Of a DNA stretch of 64,000 bases, positions 26,102 through 36,581 are shown one piece after another (position 1 is the first letter of the stretch; each line of letters begins with the position of its first letter). Made by a program: the position numbers and the translations under genes. The DNA comes from Halichoerus grypus (lineage: Eukaryota; Chordata; Mammalia; Carnivora; Phocidae), in contig NC_135717.1 in assembly GCF_964656455.1 (NCBI RefSeq), positions 14,588,775-14,652,774 of the forward strand. The letters run 5' to 3'. The notes below the pieces were generated by a model that had not been told where the DNA came from, ran no database searches, and was given only the letters and a program-made list of their open reading frames with translations.

Positions 26102-26118
26102 TTCATTCATCTTTTCAT
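26091..26118. other. perfect 11-bp hairpin at the L1 breakpoint
   Basis: ATGAAAAGATG (26091-26101), loop TTCATT, CATCTTTTCAT (26108-26118). The left arm is L1 sequence, and the right arm is where L1 similarity stops. Confidence 0.6.
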
Positions 26119-26219
26119 GACATTATGTACTTTCCAAAACCTATTCAACTTTATAGTACAAATACTGAACTTTAAAATATGAAAATTTAAAAAAAATCAT
26201 TTAGGAGGTCAGGGGATCC

Positions 26220-27780
26220 CAGGAAGAGGTGCGGACTGTGTGTGAGAATCTAACTATGTTATGAATATATGAAATAACTTTACTGAAGGGGAGGAAGAGG
26301 AAAAGGTGCTGAGCTAAGTAATTCTGGAAATGAGTGGAGCTTCTAAGACTACTAAAGGCAAAAGGACCTACACATAAGCAAAAGAGGTTAAACTTTTAAC
26401 TAGGGTTAAAAGTTCTGATACTGCTATACTTGTATATTGGAACTGAACGATTAAGTAAATAGACGGCTGATATAAAGGAGCTAGGTTTCTCACTGTTAGA
26501 GGGGGAATTTACAAATAAGCAGGAAGAGGAGCCTAGAGTGAGTCATGCTGGCAATGGATTAGAGTTTGAGACATTAATATGTTTAGCTTAATATAGATAC
26601 AAATGGATACACGTAGAAATATTTACAGCCATGTGTATATGCAAAGGCATGAATATACACACAATTTCTTTGCTCTGTCATATACCTTTTAGAGGGCGTA
26701 AAAGAAGAAACAACACCCTAGCAGCAACAAGCGCACCTTCACCCAGATCTTGATTTCTAACACCATTCTTCAATAAAGGAACCAGGGCTCCTGACAGAAA
26801 TAACTGATTCTAGGACTGGAGCAGAAAATATACAAGATGAGCCTGGAGCATCTTGTAGAGCCAGAAAGTAAAGAAGTGCTCAAAAACAAAAACAAATAAA
26901 GCCCTGAACATTGATGTCAAAGGAGCACAAGAGCCAACCAGAAGAGATCCTAGTGGCTAGAGCTAGAATAATTTGAGCAACAAAAGAAATAAAGTAGAAT
27001 TGGGTTATAACCCAAAGTATAAAATAAATACCATAAGTCCATACTGTTATAAAAAATGGCTGAATAAATTAAAAACTGGGGAAAAGACATAAACCTATTG
27101 ATGTATATATCTCACCCTCAAGGATGTGGAACATAACTCTCACTCCTTACAAATGGGCTGCAGACAGTGATGTCTTTCCAAAGAATAAATGTACAGAAAG
27201 GGGAGGGGAAGAGTATATTTTACAGTGGAGACACCTGAGAAACACCAGCTCAATTTGCTGACCAAGGTCAACATCACTAGTTGTAAATCATGTTGGCAGT
27301 ATGCATCCCCGATACAATATGATGAAAATGGCACTTTACCTCTGTGGTCTTCCTCCTAAAAACCCACAACCCAAGTCTTAGGAGAAAAACACTGGACACA
27401 TTTCAGTAGTGGTGCAGGCTATAAAATACTTCATGAGTACTCCTCAAAGCTGTCAAAGTTATCAAAAACAAAGAAAGTCTGAGAAACTGCCGTAGCCAAG
27501 AGGAGCCTAAAGGGACATGACAATTAAATATAATGTGTCCTCCTGGATGGAACAGAACAGAAAAAGGACATTAGGTAAAACCTAAGAAAATCTAAACTAT
27601 GGGCTTTGGCTAAAAATGCAGCAATATTGGTTCATTAGCTGTAACACAGGTATATACCAATGTAAGATGTTAATAACAAGGCAAATCTAGAGTATAGAGA
27701 AATTCTTTGCACTATTCTTCTCGACTTTTCCATAAATCCCAAACTGTATGTACTAAGACATAAAATTTATTTTTTTAAGT
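26220..27780 (+). repeat. ancient LINE-like remnant
   Basis: A-rich, stop-rich sequence. The part at 27420-27760 (CAAAGAAAGTCTGAGAAACT, AGCCTAAAGGGACATGACA) resembles the 3' ends of very old LINE copies. The 5' part is not confidently assigned. Confidence 0.4.
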
Positions 27781-29650
27781 AAGCAATTAAGTTTGAAAAC
27801 AATGCTTTGTGGATTTGCAAGCCGTACATTATCACCTACTGCTTGGTTTCCACTGGCAGTGATCCACTTGAATAGGATGTCACCAATATGCAGAGAGGAA
27901 GGACTTCACTGTTTCTAATCTAAAATTCTCAAAGTGTATTGTATTCATCATGGTCTTATTAGCTTGCAGACTGACAGATCCAAGGTTACATTTGAGCTGC
28001 TAATGGAAAACACAGCAGAAGGGTGGCTGTGTCTTCTTATGCCGGCCTCCCTTCCAGAGCACACAGACCGGCCCACCCTCCCCCTGTAGACAGTCTCCTG
28101 TGGGCATCTGTACTTACCTCTTTGTCCCTCTAGCTCAAACTTGGAACTAAAATATGCTGACTTACTTGAGTCTGCTTCGTCTTTCCTTTGTTCAAAGTCA
28201 AAGAAACTCATTGAACGTTCTACTCCCACCCACTAAAGAAACTCCCTCTTATCAAGAGCAGAAACTCCTTTTTTAGAGTCTAAACATCACTTCTAAATGA
28301 CAAAACTGTTGTAAAAAAAATAATCATCCATTAAAAAAATATTCCACTAACAATTAAGAAATGCTTTGCATGTGATATAACATATGGCAATAACAAGATC
28401 ACTGTAAATGATGCAAAAAATGACCACGGAGTATTCTGGGGATGGACAGAGTAATACAGATTATAATGGATTCTCCAGAGGTTGTTCCATGTTGTGAAAA
28501 TCTTACTAATTTAATGCAGAATCTTTAAAGGTCATCTAAATGTAAATATTTAACCAACGCTTGAAATCTCTAGAATATTTTTTTCTTTTAAAGAATTCAC
28601 CTTACACTTTGGGCTACATGGTATCCTAGATCAGAGAATTTAAAATTTTTCAAGTGGACAAAGAAAGAAATGCCACAATGGAAGGATATTCAGTGCTGCA
28701 CTTTATGGCAATGTTATTATTTCTGCTAGCCAACTTTACTAGAATCAGAAAAGTACAGTACAGTAGACGGGAGAGACTTTCAAAAAGCATGGATCGGCAT
28801 CAGATTCCTGCTGCAGGAAAACAGAGAGGAAATGGTGAATAGGAAAACAACTGTATTTAACAACTAGCAGGTCACTGATGACCTATAAAATAGCAAACTC
28901 AGTAGAATAAATATTTATTGAATAAATGAAAGAATGAATGAATGAATGAACAAATAAGGAAGAAGGGAAATACATATCAAAATTAGCAAGTACAATGGAA
29001 CAATGTCTCTGCTTTCTGAAGGCAAGACAGTGAAGAAGGAAAGGAGAGGACCGTGAAGAGGCTGTCAGTTCACTAAACAAACTCTAAGAATCTACTGTGT
29101 CCCCGGGACTCTAGCAAGTGCTGGGGATGACATCCTTGTGTTCCAGGAACCCACAGCTCCTTAAAGAAGGCAGCCTTATCTATGCACATATAGATCTGAG
29201 AAAAGTAGCCCCCAAGAAGATTTGTTTTACAGTTTTAAGGAGCAGAAATTCAGCAGATGAACTGGGGTGGGGCAGGGTGGTGAGTACATTTCTGGCAGAA
29301 GAGGTTATCTTGGGCAAAGGAGGAGGAAAAAAGCAACATGGCGGTACCTTGTAAAGGCCCAGAGAGGGGGCCTGTAACAAGGCCAAAAAGGCCCCGATTG
29401 TGAAAGCCATTAAGAATCAAATAAAATATCTAGGTTTTTCTTTTACGTTCATTGCAAAATGTCCTGTTTCAAAAATATAGCAGAGAAACAATAAGCTTGG
29501 AATTGGCAGTATAAACAATGAGGTTGTTAAATAGTCAATACCTACTCTGATATTTATGAACTGAATGATTTGTTTTATGGATTCTTCTAGTCTTTAGGTT
29601 TTGTTTTGTATTTTTCTATTTCTTTCCTTTGTTATAGCTCTGTTTTTTTG
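27781..29650. other. intron stretch, no feature recognised apart from a tetranucleotide repeat
   Basis: Contains (AATG)n at 28931-28950 and a weak reversed L2-like patch near 29090-29160. No exon or young transposon is seen. Confidence 0.4.
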
Positions 29651-29671
29651 TAACCTTAAAAAGGCATCCAT

Positions 29672-29700
29672 GGGAAAAAAAAACCAAAACAAAACAAAAC
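29672..29700 (+). other. tail-only retroinsertion (A-rich, CAAAA repeats)
   Basis: AAAAGGCATCCAT occurs at 29659-29671 and again at 29701-29713. Between them is only GGG followed by A9 and (CAAAA)n. The direct repeat and A-rich content suggest target-primed insertion of a nearly empty tail. Confidence 0.5.
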
Positions 29701-29989
29701 AAAAGGCATCCATCGGTAAACTGCTGGCCTACTTATTAAATGGGATCTGAAAGGTTCTGATTAGGATCAGGCAAGGATGTTTTCATGTAAGTTTCAGGAA
29801 AACCTTTCCAGTAACATTGCAGGGGCAGCCTTGTAACCATACTGGGTGACACTTCTAACATAAATACAGAAAATCAATTTACATGGAAATAATCTGCTAA
29901 ATAATCTACTAATAAACGGTGTACCAAGTTGACTGGCATTAATGTTCACTGAGGAGATACCAAACCAAAAACTATAAATGTCAAAACCG

Positions 29990-31150
29990 TGGTCACAGAC
30001 TTCTGTTTCTGGACAAGATGGAGTGTACACACTTCTTCTTATTTCTCCCACTATACAGCTAAAATCCCTGGATATGAGGGCGCCTGGGTGGCTCAGTTGG
30101 TTAAGCGACTGCCTTCGGCTCAGGTCATGATCCTGGAGTCCCTGGATCGAGTCCCGCATCGGGCTCCCTGCTCGGCGAGGAGCCTGCTTCTCCCTCTAAC
30201 CCTCCCCCCTCTCATGTACTCTCTCTCTCTCTCATTCTCGCTCTCTCAAATAAATAAATAAATCTTTAAAAAAAAAAATAAAAAATAAAATAAAATAAAA
30301 TAAAATAAAATAAAATCCCTGGATATGACATATAAAACAAACATAAAACTTTAAAGGTAGATATAAGAAGGCACACTGGCTAGGGACCTCGAGACCTGAG
30401 GAACAACAGTGGTGCATTCCCTGGGTTTTATTTTTGGCTCTTATATCCTGCACTGGGTGCTGGAGCCCAGAAGCCTGGCTGAAGCCTGCAATCCAGAAAT
30501 ACCAAAGGGCACCAACAGTAAAAAACATCTTAGAGCCCCATGAAAAACCTGCTTTTCTTAGCCAAAGGACCAGGAAAAGGGCAGCCTAGCTAGCAGGACA
30601 GAAAACCTTTTGGCAATAACCAACCTAGGCCATGAGAAAAATGCCCGATTCTCATCCCAGGTCAGTCAGCACCTAGGGGGGATCCTAGACTTTCACATTC
30701 GCCCAGCCATATTGAGCTGTACCCTCCCTCCTCGCTGCTGGGGAGCTCTCAAGAAGGTGGAGCGGAGCATCGGGCCATCCCAACCCCCCTCTGTCGTCTC
30801 AGGAGCATTGACCTCCACCTGGCCCTAGCAAGGTGCCTCTCCCCACCCACGCTACAGTGGGGACAGAGGAAGCTTAGCAGAGAGCCAAGACTTCCACCAC
30901 TGCCTAAGGGCAACGAGGCCCCCACATCCATCCCATACTGTCACTGGGGAGCAGCAGGAAGGTGATCCTCCCTTCCTAGTCAGAGTGGTATCAGAGGTTG
31001 CTGAGGGGAGAGCCTGAACTTCCACCCCCAAATTAGCCATACCGAGGCACTCCTCCCCCCACAGGTCAATGGCGGCTGAGCGGGGAGCCTGAACTTCGAC
31101 ATCTACTTGGCAGTATGGACGTGACACCAGCCCATGACTCACCCAGGATG
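29990..31150 (+). mobile_element. L1 5' UTR-like segment, split by a SINE
   Basis: Text such as CTGGACAAGATGGAGTG, GGCTAGGGACCTCGAGACC and two spaced copies of GAGCCTGAACTTC (near 31010 and 31085) follows the order of an old L1M 5' region. Non-coding and GC-rich in its right half. Confidence 0.5.
30078..30311 (+). mobile_element. Can-SINE (SINEC), young, perfect 17-bp TSD
   Basis: GGGCGCCTGGGTGGCTCAG head, CT-repeat segment, AAATAAATAAATAAATC, then an A-run and a (TAAAA)n tail at 30280-30315. The TSD AAAATCCCTGGATATGA is identical at 30061-30077 and 30312-30328, suggesting a recent insertion. Confidence 0.97.
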
Positions 31151-31199
31151 AAAGAGAGTGGCCTGCACTGGATATCTGACCAAGTCCACCACTCTCCTC

Positions 31200-31880
31200 T
31201 CTCTCCCTTCGCACCCTTTGTTTCAGACCCTCATCACTTCACCCTCAGACTGTTGGACTCTTACAACAGTTTTTAACTGGTTTCTCTGTCTTTTAGTCTT
31301 GCAGTTCATCCCCTGTAATGTTGCTAGAGAAATTTTTCTGAACCTCAAATCTGATTGTGTCACTCCCCTACTTAAAACCCTTCAGTGCCTGCCCATGCTG
31401 TACAGGAAAAGGCACAACTAGGACGCCATTTAATACCATCAGTGCTCTTGCCACTGACCAATCACCCCCCTTCCTTCCCCTTCAACCATTCTTTTGACCT
31501 CCAGCCATACTGAACTACTTGTCGTTCTCCTAACAGGCTAGACCTCTGCCCTTCTCCAAGGACCTTTCCTTGTATGGTTTTCTGCTTTAATGTCCTTCCT
31601 AGCTGGACTGTCACTGGACATCCTGTCAAACAGCAACTCCTCTGTGAAGCCTCTCCTGATGGTACCATATCATCCTAAGTACGCCCCTCTGGGCTCTACT
31701 CTAATCTTCCATCATTGCTCTGATAAAACTTTGGGGGCATTTGTTTTGATAGTTGCCCTTTTTTTCTGTTAGACCATTCTTGAAGGCAGGGACCATTTGC
31801 TTAACTCATCTTTGTATTCTTAGTACCCAGCAGAGTGCCTGACGCATCTTGGGTGCTCAACAAACATTAGATAATGAGGT
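31200..31880 (+). repeat. L2 LINE fragment
   Basis: Recognisable L2 order: CTGATTGTGTCACTCCCCTA, CTTAAAACCCTTCAGTGCCT, CTCCTCTGTGAAGCCTCTCC, AAGGCAGGGACCATTTGC and the end CTTGGGTGCTCAACAAACAT. Decayed, with no intact frame. Confidence 0.8.
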
Positions 31881-31984
31881 TCATCTCAGACTCTCTCCTC
31901 ATGCTGGCTTGTACCTGGTAGCTATGCCTGTTATTACATTTATCACATCAAATTTCACTTATTTGTTTGGCCCTTTCTGAGAAC

Positions 31985-32328
31985 TCCCTGTGGATATGGG
32001 CAGAACCAAAAAAGAAACCAGAAGGATGAAAATGGCAGATTATCTGAAAAGGAGCAACAAACCAGTAGCTGACTTTTTATCAATGGAATGTAAAAGACAA
32101 GAGAATATCTTTATTGTGTTGAAAGGCAACAAATGTCAACCTAGAATTTTATCCCCAGCCAAAATATACATTTCCAGACAAACAAGAACAGAATTTTCTA
32201 TCAGCAGACTCCCACTAAAGTATATTGTAAACAGTGTTTTCTGGGCAGAAGGAAAACAATTCCATATGGGGGATCAAAAAATGCAGAAAGGAACAGAGTG
32301 CACACAGTGTTAAAAAAAAAAAAAAAAA
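31985..32328 (+). mobile_element. old L1 fragment ending in a poly(A) run
   Basis: Contains AACCTAGAATTTTATCCCCA, TTTCCAGACAAACAAGAACA and TCTGGGCAGAAGGAAAACAA, the order of old L1 ORF1/5' sequences. It ends in 17 adenines (32312-32328). An open frame of 107 codons starting at 31990 is L1 debris. Confidence 0.55.
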
Positions 32329-32344
32329 GATTTACATGCATCTT

Positions 32345-32535
32345 TAAGATTTTATTTATTTATTTGACAGTGAGAGACACACAGCGAGAGAGGGAACACA
32401 AGCAGGGGGAGTGGGAGAGGGAGAAGCAGGCTCCCCACTGAGCAGGGAGCCCGATGCAGGGCTCGATCCCAGGACCCTGGGATCATGACCTGAGCCGAAG
32501 GCAGATGCTTAACGACTGAGCCACCCAGGCGCCCC
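32345..32535 (-). mobile_element. Can-SINE (SINEC), antisense, flanked by an inverted repeat
   Basis: Normal reversed SINEC from TTAAGATTTTATTTATTTATT to GAGCCACCCAGGCGCCCC, but with a very short tail. Its flanks are AGATTTACATGCATCTT (32328-32344) and AAGATGCATGTAAATCT (32536-32552), exact reverse complements, where a direct TSD is expected. Confidence 0.93.
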
Positions 32536-33117
32536 AAGATGCATGTAAATCTAAAGGAATCCTGAGTATATAAGGCAGTTAACAATATTCTCCTTATACA
32601 CATTTATCATTAATGGACACAACAGTAACAGCAGGTGAGCTGGGAAGGGAAAAATGGAGGTTGATAAGGTGTTCTCAGGTCCTTGCACTGTAGTTAGAGC
32701 ATAAAAGTATTCATTACCATTAGACTTTGATTAGTCGAGGATGCATAGAGTCATTCCTACTGCAACCACTAAAAGAACAGAAAAGAGTATATAATTCCCA
32801 ACCTAATTAAAGGAAAAGACCTATTGTGGCTGAGAAAATAAAGAAAGTGCAGAGGGAGAGGAGAGAAGAGCAGTTTAAGAGCTGGAGAGGTAGACAGCCT
32901 GATCATGCTGGGTCCTAGAGTCATATTAAGGATTTTGATTTTTATGTTAAAAGCAAAGGGAGGTCACTGAAGCATCTGAGCAATAGAGATCAATATTCTA
33001 TACAGATTTCTTTGGCTACGATGTGAAGAACAGTCTCAATGGAGGAGGAGAGAACTTTACCACCATGGTCAGGATTATTTTCAGAGCACTGCCTCTTCAA
33101 TCAAATAATGTTTTTTT

Positions 33118-33479
33118 TTTTGTTTTAAAGATTTTATTCATTTATTTGACAGAGAGAGAGCACAAGCAGGCAGAGTGGTAGTGGCTGCTCCCCTGGGGTG
33201 TCCTCGGTAGTCGGGGCAGCGCCTGGCTGTGGGTTCCCTACCCGCATGGCGGCCCGGGGGCTGTCGGAGCGGAGCCGGCGCCGTGCAGAGGTCGCCCCAC
33301 GCAGAGCGGGCCGTGAGGGCCGCCGCCGCGGACACAGGGACCTGGGTGTGGCCGGCAGGAGAAGGAGAAGCAGGCTCCCTACTGAGCAGGGAGCCCGATG
33401 CGGGGCTCGATCCCAGCACCCTGGGATCATGACCTGAGCCGAAGGCAGACGCTTAACGACTGAGCCACCCAGGCACCCC
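33118..33479 (-). mobile_element. chimeric Can-SINE carrying a GC-rich internal insert
   Basis: The two SINEC halves (33118-33180 tail side, 33353-33479 head side) total about 190 bp, a normal element. The unit is bounded by an identical TSD TCAAATAATGTTTTTTT (33101-33117 and 33480-33496). About 170 bp of unrelated CpG-rich DNA interrupts it. Confidence 0.95.
33181..33352. other. CpG-island-like insert inside a SINE, origin unknown
   Basis: Roughly 170 bp with about 19-20 CpG dinucleotides and very high GC, flanked by GTGGC at 33181-33185 and 33348-33352. On the minus strand GGCCGCCATGC is a strong Kozak-type start whose frame runs into the SINE tail and stops after 37 codons. On the plus strand an ATGGCGGCC at about 33246 also opens a frame. 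It looks like the promoter-proximal or first-exon DNA of a housekeeping-type gene. I do not recognise the gene. Confidence 0.8.
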
Positions 33480-33984
33480 TCAAATAATGTTTTTTTAAAG
33501 GCACTACCTTACCTAAGATAACAGTGAATGAAAAACTAGAAAATAAAATTCAGGTTTTTTGGCTTTAATTTTTAAGATTTGCTTCGTAAGTTAATTAGCT
33601 GTGTAGCTACTTTAATTAACATTTCAAATACCAGGTGGTCTTTGTTTCTCTGTTCCTTGATGTCCCTTGATGTCCCAGAACATATTCTTCTGTCTAAATA
33701 TTTAAGTCTGACAGACCATAGGTCACCTACACACAATCTCACTGCAACCAAAGCATGAGAGCCTTTTAACCGGGTGTTTGTTGAGACCAGAGGATGTGAA
33801 ATTTTAACTGAGCAAATCTCGTATTATTAAATGTCGTTAACCTGAGAAGCTGTTCAGGAAGCCATTTAAGGTTTTTGGGGAGGATAAATGTTCTTTCATG
33901 TTCAAATTAAGCCTGACTTTACTTGCATAAAAAGCACTTCTATAAGAAGAGGTACTCCAATCTTGACCTTTATTATCTTTTTGG

Positions 33985-34330
33985 TGTTAATTTATCTTTA
34001 TTGTGATATAATTCACATGCCATAAAATTCAGCCTTTTAAAGTGTACAATTCAGTGATTTTTGGTATAGTCACAGAGATGGACAACCGACACCACTCGAT
34101 AATTCTAGAATATTTCCATCACCCCCAAAGAAAACCTGTGCCTGTTAGCGGTCACTTCCCAGCCTGCTCTTCTCCAGTCTCTGGCAACCACCAATCTACT
34201 TTCTGTCTCTACGGATTTACCTGGTCTGGACATCTCATGTAAACGGAATCATACAATATGTGCCCTTTTGTGTCTGTTTTTTTTCACCTAGAATAATGTT
34301 TTCAGGGTTCATCCATGTTTACTTTTTTAA
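33985..34330 (-). mobile_element. old L1 3' region, antisense
   Basis: Reversed L1M 3' end: TATTGTGATATAATTCACATG, CCATAAAATTCAGCC, TCTGGCAACCACCAATCTAC, GAATCATACAATATGTGCCC and GGGTTCATCCATGTTTA appear in the expected order. Confidence 0.75.
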
Positions 34331-34436
34331 AAAAAAGTATTTGTTAATGGAGAACTTGAACAGAAAACCAGGCAGAGTAGTCTAACAAACCTCACTGTGC
34401 TTTCATCTAGTCTCAACAACAGTCATCCTATCTGAT

Positions 34437-35230
34437 GTGAAATGCTGGGGTCCAGGAGCCAAGAGCAAGAAACGATTCTCAAGGTATCTTCGGTGCAAAA
34501 AGGGTGGTTTTATTAAAGCACAGGGACAGGACCTGTGGGCAGAAAGAGCTACACTGGGGTTGTGAGGAGTGACTGACTATATATTTTCAAGTTGGGAGGA
34601 GGTTAGGGACAGCATAAGTCTCTAAGGAACTTGGAAGCAAGGTTTCCAGGACCTTGAGGGGCTAGCTGTTGTTAGGATAATGTCATTTACTACTGTCTAG
34701 TAAGACCCCAGTCATGAGACCCTTCAGCTGTGTATCAGGGAGCCGTATGTTTGGAGGATGATCACTAACTTATATCTTGGGGTGGAGGGGTAGAGAAAAA
34801 GGAAGTTTCCAAAGGGATTTTCGATGTTTTTTGTTTTTTAAAAAAGATTTTATTTACTTGACAGTGAGAGAGGGAACACGAGCAGGGGGAGTGGGAGAGG
34901 GAGAGGCAGGCTTCCCACTGAGCAGGGAGCCCGACGTGGGGCTCAATCCCAGGACCCTGGGATCACGACCTGAGCCAAAGGCAGACACCTAACGACTGAG
35001 CCACCCGGGCACCCCAGGATTTTCGATGTTAAAGAAGACTTACAGGATCCTGGCGGTCGCGCTAATGTCAAGCTAAGGCTGCCTTTTGCCTTTAGCAAAG
35101 TATTAACATTGAGGCAGCTGAGTTCCTGGAGGAAGGTCACCCTGCCTGTCCCAAGTACTTGTCAATGGGCTGTAAGTTGTAAGGAAGTTTAATTTTTTTT
35201 CTATATTTCTTTGGACTTTGTTCTGCACAT
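34437..35230 (-). mobile_element. ERV-type solitary LTR, antisense, split by a SINE
   Basis: A unit with reversed AATAAA (TTTATT in GGTTTTATTAAAGCAC near 34508) about 70 bp from its left end fits the R/U5 side of an antisense LTR. GACAGGACCTGTGGGCAG and GGAGGATGATCACTAACTT look like dispersed carnivore LTR text. The right boundary is approximate and the family is not named. Confidence 0.45.
34829..35016 (-). mobile_element. Can-SINE (SINEC), antisense
   Basis: Reversed SINEC from the T-rich tail to GAGCCACCCGGGCACCCCA. TSD GGATTTTCGATGTT at 34815-34828 and 35017-35030, identical. Lies within the LTR and so is younger. Confidence 0.96.
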
Positions 35231-35373
35231 CATTACCCACACACCCACTGAGGGCTTCCTTAAGTCTGTTTCAGGAAAGGTAGCAAACAAGCAGATACCC
35301 ACTATAATAAAGGGAGGAGAAACTAAAGAGGAGAAGGAGCAGATAGAAGAATGCATAGTTGAGCTCTTCTTAC

Positions 35374-35541
35374 CCTTTTGTGAGCTATCAGGAGGCAGTT
35401 GGAATGTTCATGTTCACAAGCAATTTCATAGTCGGGGATCAGATCCACCAAGTCACGGACAAAGTGTATCACCTCCTCGTGCCAGGGCACATTGGCCATG
35501 GTGAGACTGCTTGCTGAACTCTCCCCACAGTAGGTGACACC
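35374..35541 (-). CDS. TYW1: TYW1 internal coding exon (56 codons)
   Basis: On the minus strand the acceptor CTTCCCCAG precedes 35541 and a GTAAG donor follows 35374. The 168-bp exon is 56 whole codons, phase 0 at both ends. It opens GVTYCGESSASSLTM, continues VPWHEEVIHFVRDLVDLIP and ends ACEHEHSNCLLIAHKR. This is one of the most recognisable blocks of TYW1: the end of the radical-SAM barrel and the start of the C-terminal domain. It joins in frame to VK of the upstream exon at 43392 and to FKID of the last exon at 11177. The penultimate residues read HKR where I remember HRK in human, a conservative change at the splice border. The exon lies between a microsatellite-rich intron and an LTR/SINE cluster. 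Confidence 0.97.
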
Positions 35542-35654
35542 CTGGGGAAGCATTACAACAGTTACAGATAATTACAGACCTATTTAAATGTCATCGAACA
35601 AGAGTGTCAAAGCCAGAAAGGCTTCTAGAGATAATCTACCCAACCCCAACCCAC

Positions 35655-35689
35655 CCAATCCAATCCAATCCAATCCAATCCAATCCAAT
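35655..35689 (+). repeat. (CCAAT)7 pentanucleotide microsatellite
   Basis: Seven perfect CCAAT units preceded by imperfect CCAAC/CCACC copies, 114 bp upstream (in gene sense) of a TYW1 exon start. Confidence 0.95.
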
Positions 35690-36520
35690 GCAAAGGTGAA
35701 GAAAGTAATAGTGCATTAGAGATGATAAAATCTGCTTAGGAGCTCACACAAGTAGGCAGGAGCTCCCAGGCCAGTGCCCTCCCCACCCTGCGACTGCAGT
35801 GCTCAGGTACCCTTGCTTCATGCTCATGCGGTCACAATCTATGCTAGGGCAGAGCACTGTATTTGAACCAATAACGTATCTTTTCATTCAGATTCCTTTG
35901 TGCACTATAATAGATTAATTCTCCAGGAATTATAATCTCCTGGACCACTAATGGAGGCATGGTTGACACCCACAAAAATTCAGTGAACAACTTATTCACT
36001 GGGAAAATAAATGAGCTCCCATTTTCCAGTACAGCTGAGGTTTGATAAGATTGGTAAGGTTTTCCTGTAAAGGGCCAGCTAGGGATCCCTTTGAAATTAT
36101 TCTTTAAGGAGATCACTTGGTAATGCATTTTGTAAATGGATACGTATAAACAGATTCACGCCAAACAGGAAATACATTTGTGGCTATAAATACATCCCTT
36201 TCACACACTTACATGTATAAGCATGTGTCTCACCTCTCCAGAAATTCCTGAAGCTTCTAAGTCTTTTGAACTCTCCCTGACGGCCCAGGCATATAGGACC
36301 CCAAAGTTTCATAATTAAGTTCTCTCTTTGGTAAGTTACATAATGATGCATTTACCAATAATAAGGAATATCTTAACTTTGTAGGCTCTTTAAATACTCC
36401 AGGATCAAACTTTCTTGACAAGTGTTTTGAATATTCTAGATATGCTACTACTAAGGAGGGAATAACTGAAATAAAAAGACATCCACTCACACTCTCTTTC
36501 ACACACACATGGATGTGGAC

Positions 36521-36531
36521 GCATATGCGCG

Positions 36532-36580
<49 letters not shown>
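36521..36580 (+). repeat. alternating purine-pyrimidine tract, (GC)n(AC)n
   Basis: GCATATGCGC leads into (GC)n then about 20 AC units, with strict purine-pyrimidine alternation for about 59 bp. A strong Z-DNA candidate. Confidence 0.9.

Positions 36581-36581
<1 letters not shown>

Noticed and set aside
28931..28950. (AATG)n repeat as a CRISPR-like or regulatory array
   Set aside because: Simple tetranucleotide microsatellite with no spacer structure. No CRISPR array exists in the window.
33134..33437. Open frames of 79-98 codons through the GC-rich SINE
   Set aside because: Not called as genes: they run through SINE sequence at one or both ends. The composition is reported as a finding instead.
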